Positions 1 through 9,741 of a DNA stretch of 64,000 bases are shown here, one piece after another (the first letter of the stretch is position 1; every line of letters starts with the position of its first letter). The notes under the pieces were generated by a model. The model worked only from the letters and a program-made list of their open reading frames with translations. It ran no database searches and was not told the origin of the DNA. The DNA is from Narthecium ossifragum (taxonomy: Eukaryota > Streptophyta > Magnoliopsida > Dioscoreales > Nartheciaceae): assembly GCA_963920575.1 (NCBI GenBank), contig OY986965.1, positions 16,072,290 through 16,136,289 on the forward strand. Reading direction: 5' to 3'. The position numbers and the translations under genes are program-made.

Positions 1-246
1 ATTAAGAATTCCCTGATACCTTTTCTTACATTTATCAATCCTTTAGTATAAAGTTAGTTTAATTTCAATTCTGAATCTTTCTCAACTTATTGGTAGGAAT
101 ACTTAGATTGAGTTTAGTAGTTTAATTATTTTCCTACGCATTCCCTGCGGATTCGACTCGAACTCACTGCTCGCTACCCCTAAAGTAGTTAGTTAGTAGT
201 TTGATTATAAATTTGTAATTTTGATCGGGCACGTTAAGCCGCGACA
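1..246 (+). mobile_element. 3' terminal part of an LTR (5' part outside window)
   Basis: The sequence ends with the type of stretch seen just before the 3' end of gypsy LTRs: a GGATTCGACTCGAAC word followed by an AT-rich tail and a CA end near 245. The minus-strand Athila-like coding remnant starts immediately after it, so this LTR appears inserted into that remnant. The family and its target-site duplication (TSD) cannot be determined because the other end is missing. Confidence 0.4.
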
Positions 247-249
247 CTT

Positions 250-1000
250 TTCAAGCTCTATCATGAACCGTAAGTGAAGGGGTAGAAGGTTTTAATTTCA
301 AAATAGACGTTGCAAGCATGGACGATTGTGCAGATATAGGTAAAGGATTAGGTGGTGGTTCAACTTTTGAATGTATTGACATCTATGTGCATAAGTATGT
401 TTCAATATAATCAACACAAAAATGTCCAATATCTATGTATATGTCAAACAATGATGAATCAAAAATATAGACACAAGCATTGATAACATTAACAACAAAT
501 TAGTCATTATTTGTAGGCAAACATGCATCCTTAAATATATTCAAACGTTTCTTCATGTTGTCAAAAGAGACATCCATAACACATATACGACAGTTAATAC
601 AAGCATTCACAGTAGCTAGGAAAGGTCGACCTAAGATAATAGACACGGATTCCATGCAAAGAACGTCGAGCTCCATGTCCAAGACAATGAAGTCAACCGA
701 AAAAAAGAAGCTATCAACCTTAACCAACACAACCTCCAAGATACCTCACGGTGTCTTGATGAATCTATCCGCGAACTGAAGGGTTACTGTCGTAGGTTTC
801 AAATCATTCATGCCAAATTTTTTATATAGAGAATATGATAGTAAATTAACACTAGTACCAAAATCAAGAAGAGCACCATCAATATGATAGTCTCCAATAT
901 AATAAGAAATAGTTGGGGTGTCAGGATCCTTGACTGATCTATAGTAGCATATTTACAACCGCTGGCATAGGTATTGAAAATATTCATGGCTTGATACCAG
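250..1000 (-). pseudogene. Athila/Tat-type retroelement protease and protease-RT linker remnant
   Basis: Read on the minus strand from about 870, a retroviral-type aspartic protease is visible: LLDFGTSVNLL stands in place of the usual DLGAS-type active site, followed by LQFADR and later IILGRPFLAT, which are typical of Athila/Tat proteases. A TGA lies in frame near 742, then the frame runs to a stop at 500. Further down, LKLKPSTPSL resembles the start of the linker before Athila RT. There is no RT downstream because an LTR begins near 250. It is an old, dead fragment. The family assignment is reliable; the exact ends are not. Confidence 0.65.
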
Positions 1001-1009
1001 CGGCCCACA

Positions 1010-1360
1010 AAACCGCCGAGATCGACGAGTTATACCAGCGAAGCCTTGAGGATAGACCTTGACCTGCTTGAGGAGAGGAGAGATGAAGCCCGAATCCGAG
1101 TTGCGGCTTATCGACAGAAAGCAACCCGCTTCTACAACTCCAGAGTCAAGGAAAGATCATTTGCCCCGAGAGACCTAGTGCTAAGGAAGGCAGAATTCGA
1201 CACTACCCGACCAGGGTCCCACAAGCTTGATCCTAGTTGGGCAGGTCCTTACAGAGTAGTTAAGCGGAGGCACATTGGGACATACGACCTGGAAACCTTA
1301 GATGGTGACGTGTTGCCTCGCACATGGCACGCCCATAACCTCCAGAAGTATTTCCAATAA
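1010..1360 (+). pseudogene. Tat-lineage integrase C-terminus (5'-truncated element)
   Basis: The frame ending at 1360 encodes the last ~105 residues of a Ty3/gypsy integrase. It reads LDLLEERRDEARIRVAAY, then RSFAPRDLVLRKAEF, a GPYRVV motif and a C-terminal HAHNLQKYFQ, the order seen at the end of Tat-lineage integrases. The coding context just upstream (TSEALRI) is also typical, but there is no ATG and the first ~30 nt fall into a disturbed frame. The rest of pol is missing: the left junction at about 1000 abuts an unrelated minus-strand remnant. The matching 3' UTR, PPT and LTR follow in order. Confidence 0.75.
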
Positions 1361-1495
1361 AATTGAAGTTTTCGCTTCAACCCCTATGTAATAAACGGCA
1401 TAGACATCTTGTTTGCGCTGCCAATTGTTTCAGTGCAATAAAGTCCTTTATTTCCTAGCTTCAAATTTTTTTAGAAGTCTCAGCTAGTCATACTA

Positions 1496-2240
1496 TAAAG
1501 CCTTGGCTTCGCCAATCACTTGACTCGATCTCGACCAATGCTCGAGATCAGTTCCCAAAGCCTTGGCTTCGCTAAGCACTCGACTTCGACCAGTGCTCGA
1601 AGTCAAATCATAAATAAGCCTTGGCTCCGCTAGGAATTCGATCTCGGCCAATGCTCGAGATCAGTTCCCAAAGCCTTGGCTTCGCCAAGCACTCGACTTT
1701 GACCAATGCTCGCAGTCAAATCATAAATAAGCCTTGGCTTCGCCAAGCACTCAATCTTGACCAATGCTCGAGATTAGTTCCCAAAGCCTTGGCCTCGCCA
1801 AGCACTCGATCTCGACCAATGCTCGAGATCTGTTGAGCACTCAATCTCGACCAACGCTCGAGATCAGTTAAGCACTCGATCTCGACCAATGCTCGAGATC
1901 AGTTCCCAAAGCCTTGGCTTCGCTAAGCACTCGACTTCGACCAATGCTCGAAGTCAAATCATAAATAAGCCTTGGCTTCGCCAAGCACTCAATCTCAACC
2001 AATGCTCGAGATTAGTTTCCAAAGCCTTGGCCTCGCCAAGCACTCGATCTCGACCAATGCTCGAGATCAGTTGAGCACTCGATCTCGACCAATGCTCGAG
2101 ATCAGTTAAGCACTCGATCTCGACCAAGCTCGAGATTAGTTCCCAAAGCCTTGGTTTCGACAAGCACTCGATCTTGACCAAGCTCGAGATCAATTCCTAA
2201 AGACTTGGCCTCGCCAAACAATGAATCTCAACCGAGCTTA
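1496..2240 (+). repeat. Tandem repeat array in Tat 3' untranslated region
   Basis: Ten to eleven diverged units of about 55-60 bp each begin with CCTTGGCTTCGCCAAGCACT and contain near-palindromic CTCGA...TCGAG words. Sub-units of about 38 bp are expanded at 1818-1880 and 2065-2120. The block starting at 1673 reappears at 1912 in the same variant order, giving a higher-order period of 239 bp. Tandem arrays between integrase and 3' LTR are a known feature of Tat/Retand elements. Confidence 0.85.
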
Positions 2241-2303
2241 AGATCATTACAATGAAGAAAAAGAAACAACTATCTTACTCCCACCCCAAGCTACTTCTCA
2301 GCT

Positions 2304-2325
2304 CAGGCAGGGAGTGGGGGGCTTA
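2304..2325 (+). promoter_or_regulatory. Polypurine tract of the Tat element
   Basis: A purine run, GGCAGGGAGTGGGGGGCTTA, lies directly before the TGATAG start of the LTR. This is the expected plus-strand priming site. Confidence 0.65.
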
Positions 2326-2762
2326 TGATAGTGCAATTTTTGCTGGATCTGTTGGGTTGTTCATAACAACCCCAACAACATGAGATTTGGCCTGCCAAGA
2401 TACGTTGAGATCACACCGAATAGGATCGCATCAGTTAAGATCCTGCAGTTGACATTGGATATAATCAAATCTCGATGGTAGTTATCCACTGAACTCTTCT
2501 CCACCTATAAATAGAGCAGTGCCCATCGTTCACAGATAGAATTTTTTTTCTCGGCCCCGAAACTCTGATAAAATACTGTCACGAGTTCTTAAATCCTAAC
2601 TTAGGCATCGGAGGAGAGTCCCGAGGGTGGCCTCGGATTTCCTTTGATCTTTATCTCCCTTGCAGGGCTGGCGGTCATCTTCCCCGACGCTCCGAAGATC
2701 TATCATCATCCCCGGAACTCCTGCGACTAACATCTGTCTTATTTTCAGATCTTGCATCATCA
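2326..2762 (+). mobile_element. 3' LTR of the Tat-lineage element
   Basis: The 437-bp LTR starts TGATAGTGCA and ends TGCATCATCA, so the termini are short inverted repeats. A TATA box (TATAAATA) lies at 2506-2513. The PPT precedes it. The 5' LTR is absent, so no TSD can be checked; the base run after the LTR is GCATT. Confidence 0.7.
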
Positions 2763-3234
2763 GCATTGACAATCAGGCTCACATATATGAAAGCATCATA
2801 CTCTAAACCACGAAAGATTTAAATAGTTTAAACTACTTATCATTTTTTCATGATAAGGCGACACCGATATGTTGTTATTACATTTTTCTTAATGATCGTA
2901 TATACGTTTCGATCATATAACTAGGGATGACAATTCAGCCAGTTGCAAACGTCAAACCCAATCCAACTCAAAAACTGAAATTAGCGTATCCGAGTAAAAA
3001 ATGGGTCAATCTATTAGCGACACGTTTTATAAATGGGTCAGTTTCGGGTTGAGACTGGTAACCTGTTTGACCCGCATGATCCCCAACCGGCCTTTTTAAC
3101 AACCCGTGACCTATTTAAATTCATAACTTGAAGTAAAATTAAATATGATCCGACTCGCAACCCAAAATCGATCTGATTCGTTTAAACTCATAATTGTAAG
3201 AAAAATCATAAGATTAGAAAGTCATTATTAGAAT
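2763..3234. other. Non-coding, AT-rich; no feature recognised
   Basis: No coding frame or clear repeat boundary is visible. The stretch around 2930-3130 (AGGGATGACAAT, GGGTCAGTTTCGGGTTG) resembles short GGGTC-rich dispersed repeats common in plant intergenic DNA, but I cannot delimit it. Confidence 0.35.
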
Positions 3235-3652
3235 CATGCAAATTTTTCTTCAGTTGACTGGACGATTTCATCTCAATCTAGCAACCCTTTATTAGCCTCG
3301 GTGATAGGAGACACACTGGCCAAATAATTGGGTATCGCCGGGGGTGGCCTCCCATAAAGAGCTTCGAAAGGTGTCATGCTAGTTGATCTATGGTATGATG
3401 TATTATACCAACATTCTACCCATGGCAAAAATTGCACCCATTTCTTTGGAGTTTGATAGGCAAAGCAACACAAGTATTGCTCGAGACACCTATTAGCCAC
3501 CTCTATTTGACCGTTCGTACGTGGATGGTAGGCGAAACTCATCTTTAATTCGGTTCCCTACATCTTGAAAAAATCATGCTAGAATTTGCTCATAAAAATA
3601 GGGTCTCTATCACTGAGAATCGAGCTCGGCACTCCGTGTAGCTTTACTACTT
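3235..3652 (-). pseudogene. Chromovirus integrase core (piece 8 of the fragmented element)
   Basis: On the minus strand this reads KLHGVPSSILSDRDPIF (second catalytic Asp region), then AYHPRTNGQIEVANRCLEQY (the glutamate-bearing region) and YNTSYHRSTSMTPFEALYGR, which is the catalytic core of a Ty3/gypsy chromovirus integrase. Two in-frame stops interrupt it between about 3540 and 3600 and another follows at 3273. A Pack-MULE with a 9-bp TSD cut the frame at 3652; the frame resumes at 5146 in correct register. This is the 3' end of the decayed chromovirus that runs backwards to 35848. Confidence 0.85.
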
Positions 3653-3984
3653 TGGGAATTTTTTTTAAATAATATTATTTTAATAAAATATTATTAAAAT
3701 ATGTCTTTGGAGAAAAGTATTGATGAAAGTATGCCTGGTTTGGCCACGTCAGCGCCACACTGGCATAACCTTTCAGTTTTTTAATCCTGTCAAGTTAAGT
3801 CTACATTATAAGACGTAACTTGGAGTTACGTCTATATTAATAAAGAAGTTATGTCTTTCGTCATCATCTACCCTCAGGGCACGGACCCTTCTCCTTCCCC
3901 TTCCCCCACCCGGTCTCTCCTCCTTCCCCACCCGACCTCCCACCCGGGCCACCCAGTTCTCATTCACCAGGGCGAAAGGCAGCA

Positions 3985-4362
3985 TCTATGGAGCTGGTTT
4001 CGGCGTCACCTTCGCCGCCACCCAAAATCTTAAGATCCAGTACCCAGACGGCGGCGTCCCGGAGTACGTCGCTCCTCTGGATGTCTACGGGACGGCGAGA
4101 TCTATGGGTCCCGATCCTAAGATCAACATGAACTTTAATCTGATATGGGTTTTCCAAGTTGATGCTAACTTTACCTACTTGGTTCGATTCCACTTATGTG
4201 AGTTGCAGCTAACTAAGATCAACCAGAGAGTCTTTGACATCTTCGTCAACAACCAGACGGCTCAGGCCGCTGCCGATGTCATTGCCTGGTCATCGTTGAA
4301 GGCTGTGCCGGTGTATAAAGACTACGTCGTGTTCGTCAACGATGGGCCCGGAGATGAGCAGC
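3985..4362 (+). pseudogene. Captured malectin-like domain fragment of a CrRLK1L receptor kinase
   Basis: The frame reads about 125 residues: YGTARSMGPDPKINMNFNL, WVFQVDANFTYLVRFHLCEL, INQRVFDIFVNNQTAQAAAD and [11 protein letters not shown]. This is the extracellular malectin-like region characteristic of the FERONIA/ANXUR/HERK family of plant receptor kinases. There is no signal peptide or transmembrane segment. The fragment joins directly to a kinase fragment in another frame near 4362, so several hundred residues of the parent (rest of the malectin region, membrane span, juxtamembrane) are absent. It lies between MULE terminal repeats, so it is a captured copy. Confidence 0.85.
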
Positions 4363-4833
4363 GTCGGCGGCTTCGGGAAGGTCTACAAAGGCGTCGTGGA
4401 CGGGAGCACTAAGGTAGCCATCAAAAGATCCAACCCATCTTCAGAGCAGGGTGTCAACGAGTTCCAAACGGAGATCGAGATGCTTTCGAAGCTGAGACAC
4501 AAGCATTTGGTCTCCTTAATTGGTTATTGCGAGGAGAACGATGAGATGATCCTGGTGTACGACTACATGGCTCATGGGACTCTAAGAGAGCATCTCTACA
4601 ATACCAACAAGCCGCCATTGTCATGGAAACAGAGGCTGGAGATATGCATAGGTGCAGCCAGGGGGCTTCACTACCTTCACACAGGAGCCAAGTACACCAT
4701 CATCCACAGAGACGTGAAGACGACCAACATCCTGGTGGATGAGAACTGGGTGGCCCGGGTGGGAGGTCGGGTGGGGAAGGAGGAGAGATCGGGTGGGGGG
4801 AAGGAGAAGGTTCCGCGACCTGAGGGTAGATGA
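4342..4833 (+). pseudogene. Captured CrRLK1L kinase N-lobe fragment (163-residue open frame)
   Basis: The frame contains the glycine loop GGFGKVYKG, the ATP-binding lysine in [28 protein letters not shown], and the catalytic loop [10 protein letters not shown]. It stops being kinase just before the DFG segment, near 4746, and continues into the MULE terminal repeat. The sequence resembles FERONIA-type kinases. Without the activation segment and C-lobe it cannot be an active kinase. The frame is intact and starts with ATG, so a short chimeric peptide could be made if it is transcribed. Confidence 0.85.
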
Positions 4834-5145
4834 TGACTAAAGACGTAACTTGGAGTTACGTGTTTATTAATATAGACGTAACTCCAAGTTACGTCTTATA
4901 AGGGACACTCCTATGCGGCCTCTTGGGGTGGGGAGGGAAAGGTTAAAGACGTAACTCTAAGTTACATCTTTATTAATGTAGACGTAACTTGAAGTTACGT
5001 CTTTATTGATAGGATTAAAAAAATGAAAGGCCACGCCAGCGTGGCGCTGACGTGGTCAAACCAGGCATACTTTCATTAATACTTTCTCCAAAGGCGTATT
5101 TTAATAATATTTTATTAAAATAATATTATTTAAAAAAATTTCCTT

Positions 5146-5312
5146 ACTACTTGTTCAACAAAGACTCTAGCGACTTTGGCTTATGTATACGGGTGTGCTA
5201 GTGCAAGTGCACAAACTAGGCAAGTGCGCAAACTTGGTGAGACAACACAAGCAACGACAATTTTTTTAATATTTCCTCTCATACCTTCCCAAAATAAGAC
5301 TTGTTCAACCCT
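5146..5312 (-). pseudogene. Chromovirus integrase zinc-binding region (piece 7)
   Basis: On the minus strand a segment with WEGMRGNIKKIVVAC is followed by a disturbed region and then HPYT-stop-AKVARVF. This is the expected order between the integrase HHCC domain and the core. The first 9 bases are the MULE TSD. The last 5 (ACCCT) are the TSD of the solo LTR at 5313-6966. Confidence 0.8.
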
Positions 5313-6966
5313 TGATAAGAATGCATAATGTTATATTTTTATCCCTTAATACTTAGTCTCCTGTGCTTATTTAGTTTCTAAATACACTCATTATTCTTAT
5401 ATTTTGATTTAGGATGCAATTGAAGTCCTTAAGTCGAAAAGAAGCTGAAAAGAGTGTTTGGATCAACTTTAAAGATTTATCTGTACCTGATCATGAAGAA
5501 CCAGAGGATGTGTCATATATGGTTGGAAAGCTCTTGAAGTCTAGATTCTGGAGAATTTTACGGTTCGTGATTCCGAGTTTCCTAGAGGAAGTTACGGCAA
5601 TTTCAGTACCGATGCGCAGTCTGAATGGCAGAAAGAAAAATAAGCTGAAAGTCCGAGCGATCCGCCGATCGATCGGACCACGCAAAAACGTGACAGAACA
5701 TGTGTTTTTCAGCCACAACACATCCGATCGATCCCTCCATCGCTCCTATGGGTCCGATCGATCCGACACCAATGGTCTGATCGATCGGACTCGAAAAAAG
5801 TCAAAAACAACGGATTTTTACTCAACCGATCGATCCAACACTTAAAGTTCGATCGATCGGACTTGGGAATTAAAGTTGACAGAACGTATGCTTTCTAAAG
5901 GAGCAAAGTTCGATCAATCCATCCATCGATCGGGCTCGGGCGTGAATAGAAGTTGAAGATTTTAATGAGACCGATCGATCCAACATCCAAGGTCCGATCG
6001 ATCGGACTTTCCCCAGTGAATAAAATCGACGATTGTGATCTAATCCGAGGGTGGATACACTTGAGGCTATAAATATGACTCTTTCTAGGGTTTGAGGGGG
6101 GATTCTTGGACACTTTTGGCTACTCTTTCTCCTCTTTTATATTTTTTCTAGGTTTTCTTTTGCTTTATGAAATCTTTTGGAGGATTGTTCTTGATGGCCC
6201 TGCGTGGCTAAATCTTGATCCTTGGTCGAGGAGACTGAAACCTCGGAATCAATGAAACTGTGAGATCTAATTTATTTTTATTGTTCAGTTTATACATGAG
6301 TATTGGATGTTCTTCTGAGATTAAATCTTCATGATTACCTTGTCTAATTGCTAGGAGGCCTACTAGTTTATTATTCATGGTGATCTACTGCTAGGTTTGA
6401 TATCAAATCCGGAATTGTTTGATCCCTCTAATCTGCGAAGCAACTAGGATCTAATAATTTACTGCTGATCAGATCTTGTTAGGTCTTAGGAAGAATATTC
6501 AACTAGATTAAATGCAACCGCTTGTGCTTGTGTTGTTTAGCTTCATCGATCTCCCTATTCTTACTGCTGCTACTAGATTAAATCTATAGCGCTTGTCTTA
6601 GGTTGTCCAGTAGTTAGGGTTGATTAGATCGCTTGTTTCTAATTAACTATGATTGAGGACAGATTCGGATTTCATTCGGACGGTGAATATTCATGGTATA
6701 AATTGATTAATACTTGCATCTATGATCAGTTGTTGGATTCCGATGGTGGATGTTGACTCAGACCAAGGTTTGTTCTCTTGATTCAACTTGTTCCTTCGCT
6801 TTAGATTATTTCTTTACTATTTTCCTCACGTTTAAAACCCCCCATCTTTATTCACTGAGCACAAAACTAGGCTAAACACTCTTCGTGGGATCGACTCGTA
6901 CTCGCACTACTACATTTATTTTAACGAGTACTAGATTTATTTTTGAGTGCTTGCGACAACACATCA
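5313..6966 (+). mobile_element. Solo LTR of an Athila-type element
   Basis: This 1654-bp LTR begins TGATAAGAATGCATAATG and ends TTGCGACAACACATCA. It matches, in opposite orientation, the LTRs of the Athila element at 36231-46410 over most of its length. The perfect 5-bp TSD ACCCT lies at 5308-5312 and 6967-6971. With no internal sequence it is a solo LTR, normally formed by recombination between the two LTRs of one element. A TATA box (TATAAATA) lies at 6068-6075. The 143-residue open frame at 5414-5845 is inside the LTR and I do not regard it as a gene. Confidence 0.9.
5650..6015. repeat. GATCGATC palindrome array, upstream of the LTR TATA box
   Basis: Repeated CCGATCGATCGGAC-type words occur at spacings of 20-80 bp (for example near 5665, 5725, 5755, 5780, 5828, 5853, 5925, 5975 and 5998). 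The array ends about 60 bp before the TATA box at 6068. Confidence 0.85.
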
Positions 6967-7683
6967 ACCCTCTTCAAGGTGTGGAGAGCTCCTGAGTGGC
7001 CGCCGATTGGAGAAGAATGGAATTCCTGCAAGATGGACGAGATCAGCTCTGACTACGAAGGAACTACTCCCCGTCCCTGATAGAAAACCACGTCATAATG
7101 GATGTCCCACACCCCATCCTCGGCCGCCGGAGAGATCTGATCGTTGCCGTCCTTGTTTCTTGCCACCATCACGCCGCCCTGTGGCTGTATTCTTCCAGCG
7201 CCGCCTCGACCCCGCTTTCCAACGCGTCACCATCCGGCTGTGCTCTGCTCTGAGCCAGTGCTCCCAGCGCCCTTCCTTTCAAGAATTCGCCGCTGCAACT
7301 CTTGCAAATAGTTGTTGGTCTTGTTAACTCGTCGCAATGTTTCCTAGATGGAAGACACCAGATAAGTGATGGTGTGTAGCTCTGACTCATCTTGACGCCT
7401 GGATAGTGCATCAACAACAGTGTTTTCCTTGCCCGGACGATATCTAATCTCATAGTCATATCCCAAAAGCTTTGAGACCCACTTTTGCTGCTCGGGAGCA
7501 GTCACGACCCGCTGCTTAAAAAATACTCGAGGCTCTTCTGATCATTCTGTACGATAAACCTTCTCCGCAAATACGGTCGCCATACTCTGACTGCCTTGAT
7601 AATGGCTAGCATGTCTTTGGCATATTCTAACCGTGATCTTTTTGTTGGAGCTATTGCTTTACTTAGGTAGGCTATTGGGCATC
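6967..7683 (-). pseudogene. Chromovirus RNase H C-part and integrase N-terminus (piece 6)
   Basis: From 7690 downwards on the minus strand: CPIAYLSKAIAPTKRSRLEYAKDML, WRPYLRRRFIVQNDQKSLEYFL (RNase H), then a linker, then LQEFHSSPIGGHSGALHTL, which carries the two histidines of the integrase zinc-binding domain. There are several frameshifts and stops. The last codons run across the solo-LTR TSD into the piece at 5312. The upstream edge is the GCATC TSD of the insertion at 7684-9508. Confidence 0.85.
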
Positions 7684-8235
7684 TGATGCAGGACCAGGGC
7701 GGGACCTGACTGAGTCCGATCCGGAGCAGCTTCCCAGGCGATCCGGACGCATTCGGTCCGACTGAGACCTTTAGATGGCCATAACTTTTGATCCGGCCGT
7801 CCGATCGGGGCGTATGACCAGTCGAAATGACCGGGTCGACGAGACCGTCATTTATCATCATCTCTTAATGACTGCTCGCCGAATCGCCAAATTCCGTCTC
7901 CTTTTGCTCTAAATCTCAGTTTTAGTGAAAACTTTCCTTTTATGGCAGTTTTATCGGTTTCTATTTTTGGCAAATTCCTAGTTTGAGTAGAATTTCTTTT
8001 TATTATTGAATTTCGGGTTAATACTTGGATTAGGGTTTGAGTCCATGTTTTAGTTGAGTTGGTCTTTCCTTAAACCTATAAAAGGAGGCCTAGGGTTTGT
8101 AAAGAGGGAGTTTTGGATGAATAAGAAAATAGGATTTTTGGATTCTTCATCTATAGAAATCTGGTTTTCTCTCCCATAGAGAGTTTGGTTGTCTCTCCCA
8201 TAGAGAGGTCCATCTTCCACGTTTACCCTGCGCCA
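7684..8235 (+). mobile_element. 5' LTR of the deleted gypsy element
   Basis: 552 bp, TGATGCAGGA ... CCTGCGCCA. A TATA-like CCTATAAAAGG lies near 8075-8086, with a likely R region after it containing two copies of TCTCCCATAGAGAG. Confidence 0.82.
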
Positions 8236-8252
8236 GAGTGGTATCAAGAGCT
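8236..8252 (+). promoter_or_regulatory. Primer-binding site, initiator tRNA-Met type
   Basis: GAGTGGTATCAAGAGC immediately follows the 5' LTR. It matches the common plant initiator-Met primer site TGGTATCAGAGC with one extra base. Confidence 0.7.
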
Positions 8253-8278
8253 ATACGAAGTTCTTGGGAAGAGGAGCT

Positions 8279-9157
8279 ATGCCGCCTCGAACCAGAGCTA
8301 ACCATGCTCGACGGCCGGCTAGTGTATCTCCACCGCCGCCGCCGCCTAGAAGACGTGGCCAGTCCCCTGTAGACGAGGGGCCTCCCCCGCGGGAGCAAGG
8401 AGTCTTGCAGGCGACCATCGTTGATCTTCAACGATAGGTGGTTGCCCTCCAACTCCAGTTACAACATCAGGATCGTGATAGGACGCCCTCGCTGGCGGAG
8501 GAAGAGGAGTTGTCTTCGGATGAGTCCTCCTTTCAGAACATGTACGCCGACCTACCCCCCTTTCGACGCCATGGCCAGCGGGATCATGCCATGGATTACG
8601 GATTCAAGGTCGACATACCTGAGTTCGCGGGAGGGCTGCAGCCAGAGATTTTCATGGACTGGCTTCATCAAGTGGAACGTATCTTCGAGTTTCGAGAGGT
8701 TTCCGACGACATCAAGGTGAAGTTGGTGTCTATCAAGTTGAAGGGCCGAGCTTCAGCGTGCTGGGAACAACTGAAGAGGGTTCGTGAGAAGCAGCAGAAG
8801 GGCAAGATCCGAAACTGGGAGAAGATGAAGAAGAAGTTGAAGGAGCACTTCCTTTCTTTCGGCTACACCCAGTCCCTCTTCTAGAAGCTACACACGTTAC
8901 GCCAAGGTACGCGATCTGTTGAGGAGTATACTGAAGAATTTTATCAGTTGCTTGCCAGGAACGACCTCTCTGAGACAGAGGAGCAGACGGTCGCTAGGTA
9001 CCTCGGAGGGATGCGCCTATCTCTCTAGGACGCGCTCAGCCATCACGCGTTGTGGACGGTGTCCGAAGCCTACCAGTGAGCGTTGACGGCGGAACGGTAG
9101 TAAACTAGGGCGTCTACCGTGGGGCGGATGCAACGGCCACCTCCGGCACCACAGAAC
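8279..9157 (+). pseudogene. gag fragment (Retrotrans_gag type)
   Basis: The ATG at 8279 opens a frame with a proline/arginine-rich start, a TAG at 8435-8437, then a clear capsid-type region: FAGGLQPEIFMDWLHQVERI, VKLVSIKLKGRASACWEQL and KKLKEHFLSFGYTQSLF up to the TAG at 8882. After that stop the same frame continues with LRQGTRSVEEYTEEFYQLL and ETEEQTVARYLGGMRL, with further stops. This is a chromovirus-type gag. The zinc knuckle and all of pol are deleted. Confidence 0.8.
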
Positions 9158-9508
9158 CGCCAAATTCCGTCTCCGTTTGCTCTAAATCTCAGTTTTAGTG
9201 AAAACTTTCCTTTTATGGCAGTTTTATCGGTTTCTATTTTTGGCAAATTCCTAGTTTGAGTAGGATTTCTTTTTATTATTGAATTCCGGGTTAATACTTG
9301 GATTAGGATTTGAGTCCATGTTTTAGTTGAGTTGGTCTTTCCTTAAACCTATAAAAGGAGGCCTAGGGTTTGTAAAGAGGGAGTTTTGGATGAATAAGAA
9401 AATAGGGTTTTTGGTTTCTTCCTCTATAGAAATCTGGTTTTCTCTCCCATAGAGAGTTTGGTTGTATCTCCCATAGAGAGGTCCATCTTCCACGTTTACC
9501 CTGCGCCA
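9158..9508 (+). mobile_element. Truncated 3' LTR of the deleted gypsy element
   Basis: Closely matches 7885-8235 of the 5' LTR by eye but lacks its first ~200 bp. It ends at the CTGCGCCA terminus, followed by the GCATC TSD. Confidence 0.85.
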
Positions 9509-9741
9509 GCATCCAACCTGCATAAGGATTGCTCCAATCCCATCTCCCGAAACATCTGTCTTGACTATGAACGTTTGTTCGAAATTTGGTAGAGTTGGAA
9601 CCGAAGTCGTCGACATGGCCTCCTTGAGTGCATAAAAGGCTGCCTCTGCTTCTTCCCTCCATAGGAATTGCCCTTCTTTTAGAAGCACACTGCAATTTTA
9701 CCAGAACTTTTTACGAACATCTGGTAGTACCCGGTGAATCC
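9509..9741 (-). pseudogene. Chromovirus RT/RNase H junction (piece 5)
   Basis: The minus-strand reading gives GFTGYYQMFVKSSGKIAV, then LLKEGQFLWREEAEAAFYAL, then FIVKTDVSGDGIGAILMQ (first RNase H aspartate in TDVSG). The first row carries an in-frame stop. It connects to the RNase H piece at 7683 in order, and upstream to the RT piece at 12908 across a TIR element. Confidence 0.85.

Larger units (their letters stand above)
3812..5001. repeat. Subterminal 21-bp palindromes of the Pack-MULE
   Basis: The palindrome GACGTAACTTGGAGTTACGT(C) occurs once near the left end (3812) and four times, slightly varied, near the right end (4842, 4875, 4948, 4981). A half-degenerate copy follows the left one. 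Asymmetric palindromic subterminal repeats could be transposase binding sites; this is inference. Confidence 0.7.
3653..5145. mobile_element. Pack-MULE with CrRLK1L receptor-kinase fragments
   Basis: A 1.49-kb element with terminal inverted repeats: the left end GGGAATTTTTTTTAAATA matches the reverse complement of the right end GGAAATTTTTTTAAATA. The similarity continues inward for roughly 300 bp, through a GGCCACGTCAGCGCCAC-type stretch. The 9-bp TSD TTACTACTT is at 3644-3652 and 5146-5154. Nine-bp duplications and long TIRs are the hallmark of Mutator-like elements. There is no transposase inside, only gene fragments, so the element is non-autonomous. It sits in a chromovirus integrase frame. 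Confidence 0.85.
7684..9508 (+). mobile_element. Internally deleted gypsy LTR element
   Basis: A 1825-bp remnant of a gypsy element carrying a full 5' LTR, a primer-binding site, a partial gag and a truncated 3' LTR. The perfect 5-bp TSD GCATC is at 7679-7683 and 9509-9513. A deletion removed everything from within gag into the 3' LTR; the breakpoint at about 9158 shows short homology (CGCCAAATTCC) between the two sides. It interrupts the RNase H frame of the older chromovirus. Confidence 0.88.

Noticed and set aside
1496..2240. CRISPR-like array of repeats and spacers
   Set aside because: Units are contiguous, diverged tandem repeats without unique spacers, in a plant retroelement 3' UTR.
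4104..4833. Genuine receptor-like kinase gene
   Set aside because: No signal peptide, membrane span or kinase C-lobe; it is enclosed by MULE terminal repeats with a 9-bp TSD.
5414..5845. 143-codon frame in the Athila solo LTR
   Set aside because: It spans LTR sequence and the palindrome array; the corresponding region in the other LTR copies is not open in the same way.
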